Assembly: GCA_003218935.1 (NCBI GenBank)
Contig: QHPA01000093.1
Span: forward strand, 1-8,004
Direction: 5' to 3'
From: Verrucomicrobiota bacterium
Lineage (GTDB): Bacteria > Verrucomicrobiota > Verrucomicrobiia > Limisphaerales > AV2
Length of the DNA: 8,004 nt
Shown here: positions 1 through 6,835 of the stretch, piece after piece
Position numbering within the stretch: the stretch's first letter is position 1
How the letters are laid out: the number at the start of each line of letters is the position of its first letter
Notes under the pieces: generated by a model
The model's input: only the letters and a program-made list of their open reading frames with translations
What the model was told of the DNA's origin: nothing
Database searches by the model: none
Translations under genes and position numbers: made by a program

Positions 1-2
1 CG

Positions 3-245
3 GACAATGAACTGACGGCCGACCATCTTCAGCGGATGTGGTGGATGGCTCGCGACTTGATTCGCACGGGGACCCTCCAACGCTGGGCTTATGTCAGTTG
101 TTTTGCCGTCTGTCAGCCGGGACAGGAGGAGGCGGCGTTTCAGCGCGTGAAAGAGTTCATCATTGCGACCGTGCCTCAGTTACAACTGGCAACCGGACCG
201 GTTTCCTCCAAAATCCTGTCCCTGGCGCCGCCCAAATCCATGTAG
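3..245 (+). CDS. C-terminal fragment of a probable exosortase-associated EpsI-type protein (5' end outside the window)
   Basis: The reading frame is already open at the left edge and ends at TAG 243-245, so only the last 80 residues are visible. They contain a basic, Trp-containing helix (QRMWWMARDLIRTG), a predicted beta strand (RWAYVSCFAVC), an acidic turn (PGQEE) and a final amphipathic helix ending in a short tail. This strand, acidic turn and helix ending resembles the C-terminus of the EpsI/DUF3485 domain, which occurs alone or fused to the C-terminus of exosortases (membrane proteases that process PEP-CTERM-type sorting tags). The next two genes are for exopolysaccharide synthesis, the usual neighbourhood of exosortases, which supports the call. 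No catalytic exosortase residues are visible, so I cannot say whether the full gene is a separate EpsI or an exosortase-EpsI fusion. The family assignment is from remembered resemblance only. Confidence 0.5.
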   Translation, partial: DNELTADHLQRMWWMARDLIRTGTLQRWAYVSCFAVCQPGQEEAAFQRVKEFIIATVPQLQLATGPVSSKILSLAPPKSM

Positions 246-443
246 AGTTCGGCAGTGGTCCGGTTTGCGTTTACCCTCCGCGGTCCTGCTTTGGGAGGGC
301 GGGTCCGCGCGAGCGTGCTCGTCAATTGCCTCGCCTCGCCAAATTGCACGATGAGATGGAGTTCATCCCTTTGCGACCTGGGGTGCTAACGAAAACTTTG
401 AGGTTTACCGAAGCTAAACATTGCGGTCTAATCCTTGAAACCC
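246..443. other. Intergenic spacer with a weak inverted repeat
   Basis: This 198-base gap separates the EpsI-like fragment from the sugar transferase. It contains an inverted repeat with six-base arms (CCCTCC at 274-279 and GGAGGG at 294-299, loop 14) and a short CGAG/CTCG hairpin at 310-321. Neither is followed by a run of T, so neither is a convincing intrinsic terminator. No good -35/-10 pair or sigma-54 -24/-12 element was found. The size is enough for a promoter of the downstream polysaccharide genes, but none can be pointed to. Confidence 0.3.
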
Positions 444-1832
444 ATGCTGCGTCGACAACGAGAAGTTCGCAGGCGTGTTCAGCAATTGGTGGACGCCGGA
501 ATATTTACGCTGGCCTATTGGCTGGCGCACTCTGCGCGGTCGCATCTGCAGTTTGTGTTTTTTGGGGAGCGTCCGGAAATCGAGCCGTTTAAGGCCTACG
601 CCTGGTTGATCCCCGTCATTCTGCTTGCCGTACCGCTGCTGGTGGTCCAAGGCTTCTACGACAGACCGCTTCTGGCCTCGCGACGCCAAACCCTGTGGCG
701 ACTCTTTTGGGCCTGCAACTGGACGACGATCATCGTGATCCTGGTCTCATTCCTCGCCCGCGAACAACCCGCTCGTGGCGTCATCGTTCTTTTTGGGGTG
801 ATCAGCTTTTTTCTGGTGTTGATCAAAGAAGAAGTCCTCCGCCGCTGGGTGGAGAGCAAATTTGGCCGGGACCAATTGAAGAAACGCCTGCTTCTGGCCG
901 GCGCAGCAGCGGACACGACTCCGTTGCGCGCCCGGATGAAAGCCCAATCCCGTGAGGGGGTCGAGATTCTGGCCGAGGTGGACCTGGATCAAACGCCGCT
1001 GGAGCGGCTGGTGGAGCTGTTGCACGAACATTCGATCAATGGAGTTGTCCTGAGCGCCAAACACACGATATTCGGCCAGGTCGAAAAGGTTATTCAGGCG
1101 TGCGAACGCGAGGGAGTTGAGGTCTGGTTGCTGGCCGACTTTTTCAAAACGCAAATTTCCCAGACAACACTTGACGACTTTGAGGGGCGCCCGATGCTCG
1201 TCTTTCGCTCCACGCCTGAGGCGTCCTGGCAAAGTTTTGCCAAACAGATTTTGGACGTGGTGGGGGCTGGCGCGCTGTTTGTGGTGTTTTCGATTCCCAT
1301 GCTTCTGGTAGCGCTGCTGATCAAGCTTACTTCTCCTGGACCAATATTGTTCCGCCAGCAACGGGCTGGCTTGAACGGAAAGCCGTTCACGATGCTCAAA
1401 TTTCGTTCGATGGTGAACAACGCGGAGCAGCGGAAGCACGAACTGGAAGTGTTGAACGAAATGACCGGGCCGGTTTTCAAGGTCACCTCTGATCCTCGCG
1501 TGATGCCGGTTGGCCGCTTCCTTCGCAAATTCAGCCTCGATGAATTTCCTCAACTCATCAATGTCTTCCGCGGCGAGATGAGCCTGGTTGGCCCGCGGCC
1601 GCTGCCCTTGGATGAGGTGAAGCGGTTTGACGACCTGGCGCATCGCCGGCGGCTCAGCGTCAAACCCGGCATCACCTGTCTGTGGCAGGTCAGCGGACGC
1701 AACAACATGAAAGATTTCGGCGACTGGGTGCGGCTGGACCTGGAATACATTGACAATTGGTCGTTGTGGCTTGACTTCAAGATTCTCTTTCGGACGATTC
1801 CCGTCGTCGTGCTCGGAACGGGCGCCAAGTAA
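444..1832 (+). CDS. Polyprenyl glycosylphosphotransferase (exopolysaccharide-initiating sugar transferase)
   Basis: This inner-membrane enzyme transfers a sugar-1-phosphate from a nucleotide sugar to undecaprenyl phosphate, the first committed step of exopolysaccharide repeat-unit assembly (WcaJ/WbaP family). The 462 residues, a normal family length, start with a basic segment and about four hydrophobic helices (roughly residues 19-35, 49-68, 80-104 and 110-127). A soluble CoA-binding-like middle region follows, then a reentrant helix near 275-298 and the catalytic bacterial sugar transferase domain. Hallmarks visible there are KFRSM (319-323), the Asp-Glu pair of LDEFPQ (366-367), VGPRP (382-386), PGITCLWQVSGR (408-419) and the closing YIDNWSLWLDFKIL segment. 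ATG 444 is preferred; an in-frame TTG at 435 would add three residues, and neither has a clear Shine-Dalgarno. The donor sugar cannot be read from the sequence. The adjacent UDP-xylose-forming gene is probably in the same pathway. Confidence 0.95.
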   Translation: MLRRQREVRRRVQQLVDAGIFTLAYWLAHSARSHLQFVFFGERPEIEPFKAYAWLIPVILLAVPLLVVQGFYDRPLLASRRQTLWRLFWACNWTTIIVILVSFLAREQPARGVIVLFGVISFFLVLIKEEVLRRWVESKFGRDQLKKRLLLAGAAADTTPLRARMKAQSREGVEILAEVDLDQTPLERLVELLHEHSINGVVLSAKHTIFGQVEKVIQACEREGVEVWLLADFFKTQISQTTLDDFEGRPMLVFRSTPEASWQSFAKQILDVVGAGALFVVFSIPMLLVALLIKLTSPGPILFRQQRAGLNGKPFTMLKFRSMVNNAEQRKHELEVLNEMTGPVFKVTSDPRVMPVGRFLRKFSLDEFPQLINVFRGEMSLVGPRPLPLDEVKRFDDLAHRRRLSVKPGITCLWQVSGRNNMKDFGDWVRLDLEYIDNWSLWLDFKILFRTIPVVVLGTGAK

Positions 1833-1901
1833 GAGCCGGGCCGCTGCCGGCGAGCGGGTAGATTTCGTGATTAAACGCTGGCAGTCTTGTTATTCGTTTA
1901 T
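1833..1901. other. Short spacer with a small GC hairpin
   Basis: This 69-base gap lies between the sugar transferase and the decarboxylase. It holds a short inverted repeat, GCCGG 1835-1839 and CCGGC 1847-1851 with a seven-base loop, right after the stop codon. No T-run follows, so read-through into the next gene is likely. There is no recognisable Shine-Dalgarno ahead of either candidate start of the next gene. Confidence 0.3.
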
Positions 1902-2876
1902 ATGGCCGGTGCGAAAAGAAGAAAATCCGGGACCGATCGTCCAACCTCGGTGGTCACGGGCGGGGTCGGGTTCCTGGGTTCCTATCTGGTGGAATTGCTT
2001 TTGGAGCGGGACCACCAAGTCATTGCCATAGATAATCTTGTCACTGGCAATGTCGATAACGTCGCGCATTTGGCCGGGCACCGTAATCTCCGATTCATCC
2101 ATCAGGACGTTACGGAGTTCCTCTTCCTTGATGGTCCGGTTGATTACATCTGGCATTTTGCGTCGCCTGCCAGTCCGATTGACTATCTGGAACTGCCCAT
2201 TCAGACGCTGAAAGTGGGCTCGCTCGGCACCCACAAAGCGCTTGGTCTGGCGAAGCACAAACGGGCCCGATTCTTGCTCGCTTCTACCTCAGAAATCTAT
2301 GGCGACCCGCTGGTCCATCCACAGGGCGAGGATTATTGGGGGAACGTGAACCCGATCGGCCCGCGCGGCTGTTACGACGAGGCCAAGCGTTTCGCCGAAG
2401 CAATGACCATGGCTTACCATCGCGAGCATGGGATCGACACGCGGATTGTGCGCATCTTCAACACGTATGGTCCGCGGATGCGCTTGAATGACGGGCGGGT
2501 GGTGCCGGCGTTCATCAGTCAGTCGCTGCACCACAGGCCGCTCACCGTTTTTGGGGATGGTTCTCAGACACGCAGCTTTTGTTATTGCTCGGATTTGATC
2601 GAGGGCATTTATCGGTTGATGATGAGCGACACAGATCAACCGGTGAACCTCGGCAATCCGCACGAAATGACGGTGCTGGAGTTCGCGCAGGAAATCATTC
2701 GCCTCACCGGTTCGCGGAGCAAAATTATTTTCAAACCGCTGCCGCTGGACGATCCGAAGCAGCGCCGGCCCGATATTACGCGCGCTAAAAAACTGTTGAA
2801 CTGGCAGCCGAAAGTCTCTTTGGTGGCGGGGTTGGATAAAACCATTGCTTACTTTCGCAAGAAAATTTTGAGTTGA
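1902..2876 (+). CDS. uxs: UDP-glucuronate decarboxylase (UDP-xylose synthase), short-chain dehydrogenase family
   Basis: This cytoplasmic NAD-dependent enzyme converts UDP-glucuronate to UDP-xylose and CO2, supplying xylosyl units for polysaccharide. The 324 residues form one extended SDR fold. The NAD-binding glycine motif is at 20-26 (GGVGFLG, with Val where Ala is usual), and an acidic Asp44 closes the second strand. The family signature [16 protein letters not shown] begins near 126 and is followed by [19 protein letters not shown] with catalytic Tyr158 and Lys162. [21 protein letters not shown] and the C-terminal [10 protein letters not shown] are also present. This set separates UDP-glucuronate decarboxylases from UDP-glucose epimerases and dehydratases. 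ATG 1902 is chosen because the glycine motif then sits at the usual short distance from the start; a TTG at 1887 would add five residues. The N-terminal membrane anchor of animal UXS is absent, as in soluble bacterial enzymes. The preceding sugar transferase gene is only 69 bases away, consistent with a shared transcript. Confidence 0.93.
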   Translation: MAGAKRRKSGTDRPTSVVTGGVGFLGSYLVELLLERDHQVIAIDNLVTGNVDNVAHLAGHRNLRFIHQDVTEFLFLDGPVDYIWHFASPASPIDYLELPIQTLKVGSLGTHKALGLAKHKRARFLLASTSEIYGDPLVHPQGEDYWGNVNPIGPRGCYDEAKRFAEAMTMAYHREHGIDTRIVRIFNTYGPRMRLNDGRVVPAFISQSLHHRPLTVFGDGSQTRSFCYCSDLIEGIYRLMMSDTDQPVNLGNPHEMTVLEFAQEIIRLTGSRSKIIFKPLPLDDPKQRRPDITRAKKLLNWQPKVSLVAGLDKTIAYFRKKILS

Positions 2877-3030
2877 GTGTAAGAGACCAGAGAATAAATT
2901 GAAGCGATTCGATTTTGTATTTGACCATGCTTTGGATTTTCAGTAACCAGCAAAGACTTTCACGTTCCTGTTCGACTTCGGGGTGCCTGAAGCGGATCGT
3001 CTTTGGTCGGGAATTGTCAGCGGAGCTTAG
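2877..3030 (+). promoter_or_regulatory. Intergenic region likely to carry the promoter of the pilM-like operon
   Basis: This 154-base gap divides the polysaccharide block from the pilus-like block and is more AT-rich than the genes around it, at least in 2890-2945. One sigma-70-like arrangement is TTGACC at 2921-2926, a 17-base spacer, and TAACCA at 2944-2949; the -10 match is poor. No terminator hairpin with a T-run is visible after the decarboxylase stop. The promoter is inferred mainly from position, as this is the only gap over 60 bases near the start of the four-gene set. Confidence 0.3.
3022..3025 (+). promoter_or_regulatory. Shine-Dalgarno GGAG for the pilM-like gene
   Basis: GGAG lies five bases ahead of ATG 3031. 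It is the clearest ribosome binding site in the window and fixes the start of the fusion gene, since the first nucleotide-binding motif then begins at residue 11 as expected for PilM. Confidence 0.6.
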
Positions 3031-4899
3031 ATGCTAAACACGAAGTCATTCTTGTGCCTCGATTTCGGGGCAGGCAGTCTCAAGATCGCCGAATTTGAGC
3101 CGAACGAGTCCGGCACACTGCGTCTGAAGCAATTCGGGCTGAAATCGCTCGGATTTGAAGGTTCCCAGGACGCGGCGCGCGAACGCGTGATTCTGAAGGC
3201 GATCCAGGAATTGTTTGCGGAACGGCCCTTCGGCTCCAAGAACATCGACGTTTGCGCCCCCGGTTTCCACGTTTTTTCCAAATTCGTCAAACTGCCGCCG
3301 GTGGACACTTCCAAGGTTACCCAGATCATCCAGTACGAAGCGCAGCAAAATGTGCCCTTCCCGCTGGAGGAAGTGGTGTGGGATTACCAGATCCTCGGAA
3401 CGGCGCCCACCGGCGAGTTGGAAGTCCTGTTGGTGGCGATCAAAGCCGACGTGGTCGATGGGCTCTTTCGGACAGCGGAAGCGGCCAATCTGCGGGTGCA
3501 GTTGGTGGATGTCTCACCGGCGGCTCTGTGCAACGCCTTTCGCTACAATTACGGCGATCTGGACGGCTGCACCATGCTGCTCGACATTGGCGCGAAGACC
3601 AGCAACCTGCTGTTTTTCGAGAAGGGCAAAGTCTATTCGCGCGGCATCAATATCGGCGCCAACTCGATCACGCAGGATTTTGCGGCCGAGTCCAAACTGA
3701 AGTTTGCCGAAGCGGAGCGGCTGAAAGTCGAGCAGGGTTTCGTCAGTTTGGGCGGCGCTTACGAAGAGCCGGACAACCCGCAGCAGGCGGCGATTTCAAA
3801 AATTGCGCGTCAGGTGATGACGCGGCTGCACATTCAGGTCAACCAAACGATCCAGTTCTATCGCGGACAACAGGGCGGCTCAGCGCCACAGCGATTGTTC
3901 CTTGCCGGCGGTGCGTCGATCATGCCGTACACGGCGCAGTTTTTCGCCGAAAAGTTGAACCTGCCGGTCGAATACTTCAATCCGTTCCGCAATATTCAGA
4001 TTGACGCCTCCATCGACCTGGAGGAACTGGCCAAAGTCGCTCATTCGTATGGCGAGGTGGTGGGCCTGGGACTGCGCAACGTGGCCCAGTGCCCGGTGGA
4101 AATGAACTTGATGCCCAAGAGTTCGCTCAAACGGCAGCAGTTCAATCAAAAGAAACCTTATTTTATCGCCACGGTTTTCAGCCTGGTTGCCGGAGTCCTG
4201 GCGTACGGCTGGTTCTACGCCAAGATCGCGGAAATCAAACGTGAGGCGCTGGAGCGGCTCAATGTAAAAGTCGAGCCGTTGAGACAGAAGCAAACCGAAC
4301 TTCAGGGCGAGTTGAACCAGCTGACGAAACTCAAGCAGGAGACCAGCCAGTTGACCGAATGGATGGAGCAGCGGTTCTATTGGGCGGACGTGTTGAGCGA
4401 GTTACGTCGCACGTTGATGCAGGCCGAAGCCACGCGGAAACAGGCCATGGGAGTCGAAAACGGCGTTTGGATTGAGAGTTTCACTTCGGCTACTCCGGGT
4501 TTGACCGCCTCGCCCACGTCTGAGGAGCCGGAGTCGTCGCCCATGCCTTTTTATTATAATCGGCTGATGATGGAGCGGTACGGTCTGATCCCCAGGGGGC
4601 TTCCTGCGCCGTCAGAAGGTGAAAGCGCAGCGACGGTCGCGCCCAAGCCCGCGACGTCCGCCTCGACCAACGAAATCTCGGTCGTCACGATGAAATGTCG
4701 CGGGCTGAATTTGAAGAAATATGACCCCTCGGCGAATAACAAATTGGCCTACGCCGTCGAGGATGAGCTCCAATCCAGTCCCCTGTTTGACCGGAAGGAA
4801 ACAAAACTCTCCGGGGACATCGAACAGGTAGAGGCGACGAACTCGGTAACGTTCAGCTTCGGTATGACGCTGAAATTGAAGCACCCGATGAAGCTCTGA
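3031..4899 (+). CDS. pilM: PilM-PilN fusion: actin-like pilus/secretion assembly ATPase with a membrane-anchored periplasmic domain
   Basis: This is the probable cytoplasmic-to-periplasmic core of a type IV pilus-like alignment complex. Residues 1-350 are a full PilM/FtsA-type fold: DFGAGSLK at 11-18 (phosphate 1), DIGAKTSN at 185-192 (phosphate 2) and LAGGAS at 291-296 (adenosine motif), with all nucleotide-binding signatures intact. MNLMP follows at 358-362, then a basic stretch, one membrane helix (about 377-397) and a coiled coil (about 400-445). A PilN-like periplasmic region comes next (WADVLSELRRTL from 451, GVWIESF at 478, the final strands from 549 to the C-terminus). A Pro/Ser/Ala-rich linker near 488-547 interrupts it. 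Standalone PilM is about 350 residues, so the 622-residue length fits PilM plus PilN. MNLMP matches the N-terminal INLLP peptide with which PilN binds PilM. GspL of type II secretion has the same layout but usually a degenerate nucleotide site. The protein resembles Akkermansia Amuc_1101. The next gene starts 2 bases after the stop. Confidence 0.88.
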   Translation: MLNTKSFLCLDFGAGSLKIAEFEPNESGTLRLKQFGLKSLGFEGSQDAARERVILKAIQELFAERPFGSKNIDVCAPGFHVFSKFVKLPPVDTSKVTQIIQYEAQQNVPFPLEEVVWDYQILGTAPTGELEVLLVAIKADVVDGLFRTAEAANLRVQLVDVSPAALCNAFRYNYGDLDGCTMLLDIGAKTSNLLFFEKGKVYSRGINIGANSITQDFAAESKLKFAEAERLKVEQGFVSLGGAYEEPDNPQQAAISKIARQVMTRLHIQVNQTIQFYRGQQGGSAPQRLFLAGGASIMPYTAQFFAEKLNLPVEYFNPFRNIQIDASIDLEELAKVAHSYGEVVGLGLRNVAQCPVEMNLMPKSSLKRQQFNQKKPYFIATVFSLVAGVLAYGWFYAKIAEIKREALERLNVKVEPLRQKQTELQGELNQLTKLKQETSQLTEWMEQRFYWADVLSELRRTLMQAEATRKQAMGVENGVWIESFTSATPGLTASPTSEEPESSPMPFYYNRLMMERYGLIPRGLPAPSEGESAATVAPKPATSASTNEISVVTMKCRGLNLKKYDPSANNKLAYAVEDELQSSPLFDRKETKLSGDIEQVEATNSVTFSFGMTLKLKHPMKL

Positions 4900-4901
4900 C
4901 C

Positions 4902-5975
4902 ATGACCTGGCTTAGGAAAAATCTGTCCTTGGTGATTGGCGGGGTGGTTGCCCTTGGCTTGCTTGGATTCGCCATCTTTTTTCTCCTTACCAGCACACGA
5001 GCAGCGGACGAGGTTACCGCGCAGTTGAGCGCGAAAACCGCCGAGCTGAAGGACTTGACGACTCACGACCCGTATCCCAATCAGGAGAACATCGAAGCCG
5101 CCAGGAAGGAACAGAAGAAACTGGCTGAGTTTGTGCAAGGCAGCCGAAAGTTTTTTGTTCCGGTTTCCAGCTTCACGAATGTGGATAGCGCCGCCTTCAA
5201 AGACCTGCTCGAGACGACCATTTCGCATCTGGAGAATGATGCGGAAAAAGCCGGTGTGAACCTGCCCGCCAAATACGACTTCACGTTTGCGCCGCAGCGT
5301 AAATCGCTGGACTTTGCGGCCGACACCCTGGCGCCGTTGGCCGCACAAGTGGCGGAGATCAAGGCCGTCTGCGAGGTCCTGTTCGATGCCCGGGTTCATG
5401 CCTTGACCGCGTTGCGGCGTATTCCAGTGGCCAAGGACGACCAGGGAGCGACCGATTATTTGGTGGGCAAGAAAGCGGCAACCAACACCGTGACTGGCGC
5501 GGTTCTGGCACCTTACGAGATTCAGTTTCAAGGATTCACCGCGGAGCTGGCGGCGGTGTTGGAAGGATTTTACCGTTCACCGAATTGTTTCATTGTTAGA
5601 AACCTCGACGTGCAGACCAACATCGTGAACGTCGCCGCCGACAGCTCTCAGACGATTCCCTCATATCTACCCTACTATCCACCGACTACGCTGGCTCCCG
5701 GTATTGCTCCCTCTCCTGAACAGCTGATGCGCCAACGTTATGGTCGCTATGGCGGAATGGGCCCCGGCGGTGGTGGTTATGGCGGATTGGGTCCCGGCAG
5801 GGGCTACTATGGCCAGCCGCCACCGGTCGCGCCAACACTGACTCCCGGTGTGTTTGCCGCGCCAGCGGCGCGCAAAGGACCGGAAACGATTTTGGATGAG
5901 CGACCGTTCAAGGTAACGATGTACATCGAGGCGGTCAGGCTGATCGAGCGAGGCAAGGCCATATCCGCAAAATAA
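4902..5975 (+). CDS. Amuc_1100-like, PilO-type membrane-anchored periplasmic protein
   Basis: This 357-residue protein has a short cytoplasmic start (MTWLRKN), one membrane helix at about 8-31 and a coiled coil at about 35-75. A mixed alpha/beta periplasmic domain follows. Two stretches resemble remembered Amuc_1100 sequence: the segment from YDFTFAPQ through LAAQVAEIKAVCEVLFDARV, and YEIQFQG at 205-211 followed by a helix and strand (compare LEIAFQG of Amuc_1100). The final strand FKVTMYIEAV matches the last strand of that protein. Topology and the place after PilM-PilN make it the PilO/GspM equivalent, predicted to pair with the PilN-like domain in the periplasm. A low-complexity insert at about 255-325 is rich in Pro, Gly and Tyr and is absent from Amuc_1100 as I recall it. 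The ATG is 2 bases past the previous stop, with only weak Shine-Dalgarno, suggesting translational coupling. The family call rests on recalled similarity and should be confirmed. Confidence 0.75.
   Translation: MTWLRKNLSLVIGGVVALGLLGFAIFFLLTSTRAADEVTAQLSAKTAELKDLTTHDPYPNQENIEAARKEQKKLAEFVQGSRKFFVPVSSFTNVDSAAFKDLLETTISHLENDAEKAGVNLPAKYDFTFAPQRKSLDFAADTLAPLAAQVAEIKAVCEVLFDARVHALTALRRIPVAKDDQGATDYLVGKKAATNTVTGAVLAPYEIQFQGFTAELAAVLEGFYRSPNCFIVRNLDVQTNIVNVAADSSQTIPSYLPYYPPTTLAPGIAPSPEQLMRQRYGRYGGMGPGGGGYGGLGPGRGYYGQPPPVAPTLTPGVFAAPAARKGPETILDERPFKVTMYIEAVRLIERGKAISAK
5748..5807 (+). repeat. Imperfect 30-base tandem duplication encoding Gly/Tyr-rich units
   Basis: Two 30-base units (5748-5777 and 5778-5807) each encode a Tyr-Gly-Gly-(Met/Leu)-Gly-Pro-Gly core. 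The first 21 bases of the units differ at only two positions, while the last nine diverge more. A third partial unit (TATGGC) begins at 5808. This looks like a short coding duplication in a flexible linker, and its copy number may vary between strains. Confidence 0.6.
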
Positions 5976-5986
5976 AACGGATTCAC

Positions 5987-6781
5987 ATGGAGTTTCTGAA
6001 GAATAACTACGAAAAGGTGATCCTTAGCTTCGTGTTGCTCGGCCTGGCCGTGGCCGCAGTATTATTGTTGACTTCAGTGGACAGTGAGAAGCGGGCACTG
6101 GAGGAGATCGAAAGCGGTATTATCGCTGCCAAACCCAAGGAACTCAAACTGGTTGATCTTTCCACCAACGAGGCGGTCCTTCAACGGATGCTAAAACCCG
6201 TGAGCCTGCGGCTGGTCGGCGAGCACAACCTGTTCAATCCCGTTCAGTGGAAGAGAATGCCGGATGGCCGCGTGTTCCCGCTCCGCACGGGCCGCGAAAT
6301 TGGTCCCGGCGCTCTGGCCATCACCCAGCTCGCTCCGCTTTACCTCAAAATCGAATACGAGGGTCCCGGCAGTGGTGACTCGCAGCAATATCGGTTCAAA
6401 GTCACGCGCGAAGCAGAAAAATCGCTCAGCAAACGCATCCCGACCACGTTTTCTGTCACCACGGTGGGAGGCAAGGCCCCGGTCTTTGTTCTGAAAGACA
6501 TGAAGCCAAAGGAGAACCCGACCGACTTTGTGCTGGAATTGATCGACAATAAGGAACAGGTGGTCGTGAGTAAAGACAAACCGTATGTCAGCGTGGCCGG
6601 ACATACAGTCGATCTGAGGTACGATCCTGAAAACCTGAAGTTCATCGGAAGACGCCTGGGCGATTCGCTTGTTTTCGCCGGTGACACCAACAAAATCGTT
6701 GCCATAACCGAGACAAACGTTACAGTCCAAGCCACATCAACAACCAAACGAACGACGGTGGCATACGCGCCGGCGCCTTAG
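5987..6781 (+). CDS. Single-pass periplasmic protein of the pilus-like operon (PilP/GspC-like by position)
   Basis: This 264-residue protein begins with a short basic segment, then one membrane helix at about 11-30, a short helical linker and a mostly beta-strand periplasmic region. I do not recognise a named domain. Visible landmarks are HNLFNP at 80-85, reminiscent of the Leu-Phe motif at the start of GspC/PilP homology domains, and a compact C-terminal module (VDLRYDPENLKFIGRRLGDS, then FAGDTNKIVAI) ending in a Thr-rich strand. PilP and GspC link the inner-membrane complex to the N0 domain of the secretin, and this gene lies exactly between the PilO-like and secretin-like genes, so that role is inferred. 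Unlike PilP it has no lipobox; the membrane anchor is GspC-like. In Akkermansia the corresponding position is Amuc_1099. The ATG is 11 bases after the preceding stop, with no strong Shine-Dalgarno. Confidence 0.7.
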   Translation: MEFLKNNYEKVILSFVLLGLAVAAVLLLTSVDSEKRALEEIESGIIAAKPKELKLVDLSTNEAVLQRMLKPVSLRLVGEHNLFNPVQWKRMPDGRVFPLRTGREIGPGALAITQLAPLYLKIEYEGPGSGDSQQYRFKVTREAEKSLSKRIPTTFSVTTVGGKAPVFVLKDMKPKENPTDFVLELIDNKEQVVVSKDKPYVSVAGHTVDLRYDPENLKFIGRRLGDSLVFAGDTNKIVAITETNVTVQATSTTKRTTVAYAPAP

Positions 6782-6835
6782 ACGGACGTGGGAAACTTGC
6801 ATCGTATGCCTGTTTATCTCAAACCGGGAACCATC

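Noticed and set aside
274..299. Inverted repeat CCCTCC/GGAGGG as an intrinsic terminator
   Set aside because: The stem is only six base pairs with a 14-base loop and no T-run follows, so it is noted only inside the spacer entry.
38..592. Plus-strand open frame of 184 codons spanning the spacer after the EpsI-like fragment
   Set aside because: It overlaps both the EpsI-like C-terminus and the sugar transferase N-terminus in another frame, and its composition is low-quality with no domain.
747..1643. Minus-strand open frame of 298 codons opposite the sugar transferase
   Set aside because: It lies entirely within a well-supported plus-strand gene, its protein is rich in Arg/Gln/His with no recognisable motif, and long antisense frames are expected in GC-rich coding DNA.
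1835..1851. GCCGG/CCGGC hairpin after the sugar transferase as a terminator
   Set aside because: The stem is five base pairs and there is no downstream T-tract; the next gene begins soon after on the same strand.
2877..3030. Sigma-54 (-24/-12) promoter of the kind linked to PEP-CTERM/exosortase genes or pilin genes
   Set aside because: No GG-N10-GC arrangement with the expected flanking bases was found in this gap or in 246-443.
4749..5531. Minus-strand open frame of 260 codons across the end of the PilM-PilN gene and the start of the Amuc_1100-like gene
   Set aside because: It overlaps two tightly coupled plus-strand genes with strong topology signals and shows no domain of its own, so it is a shadow frame.
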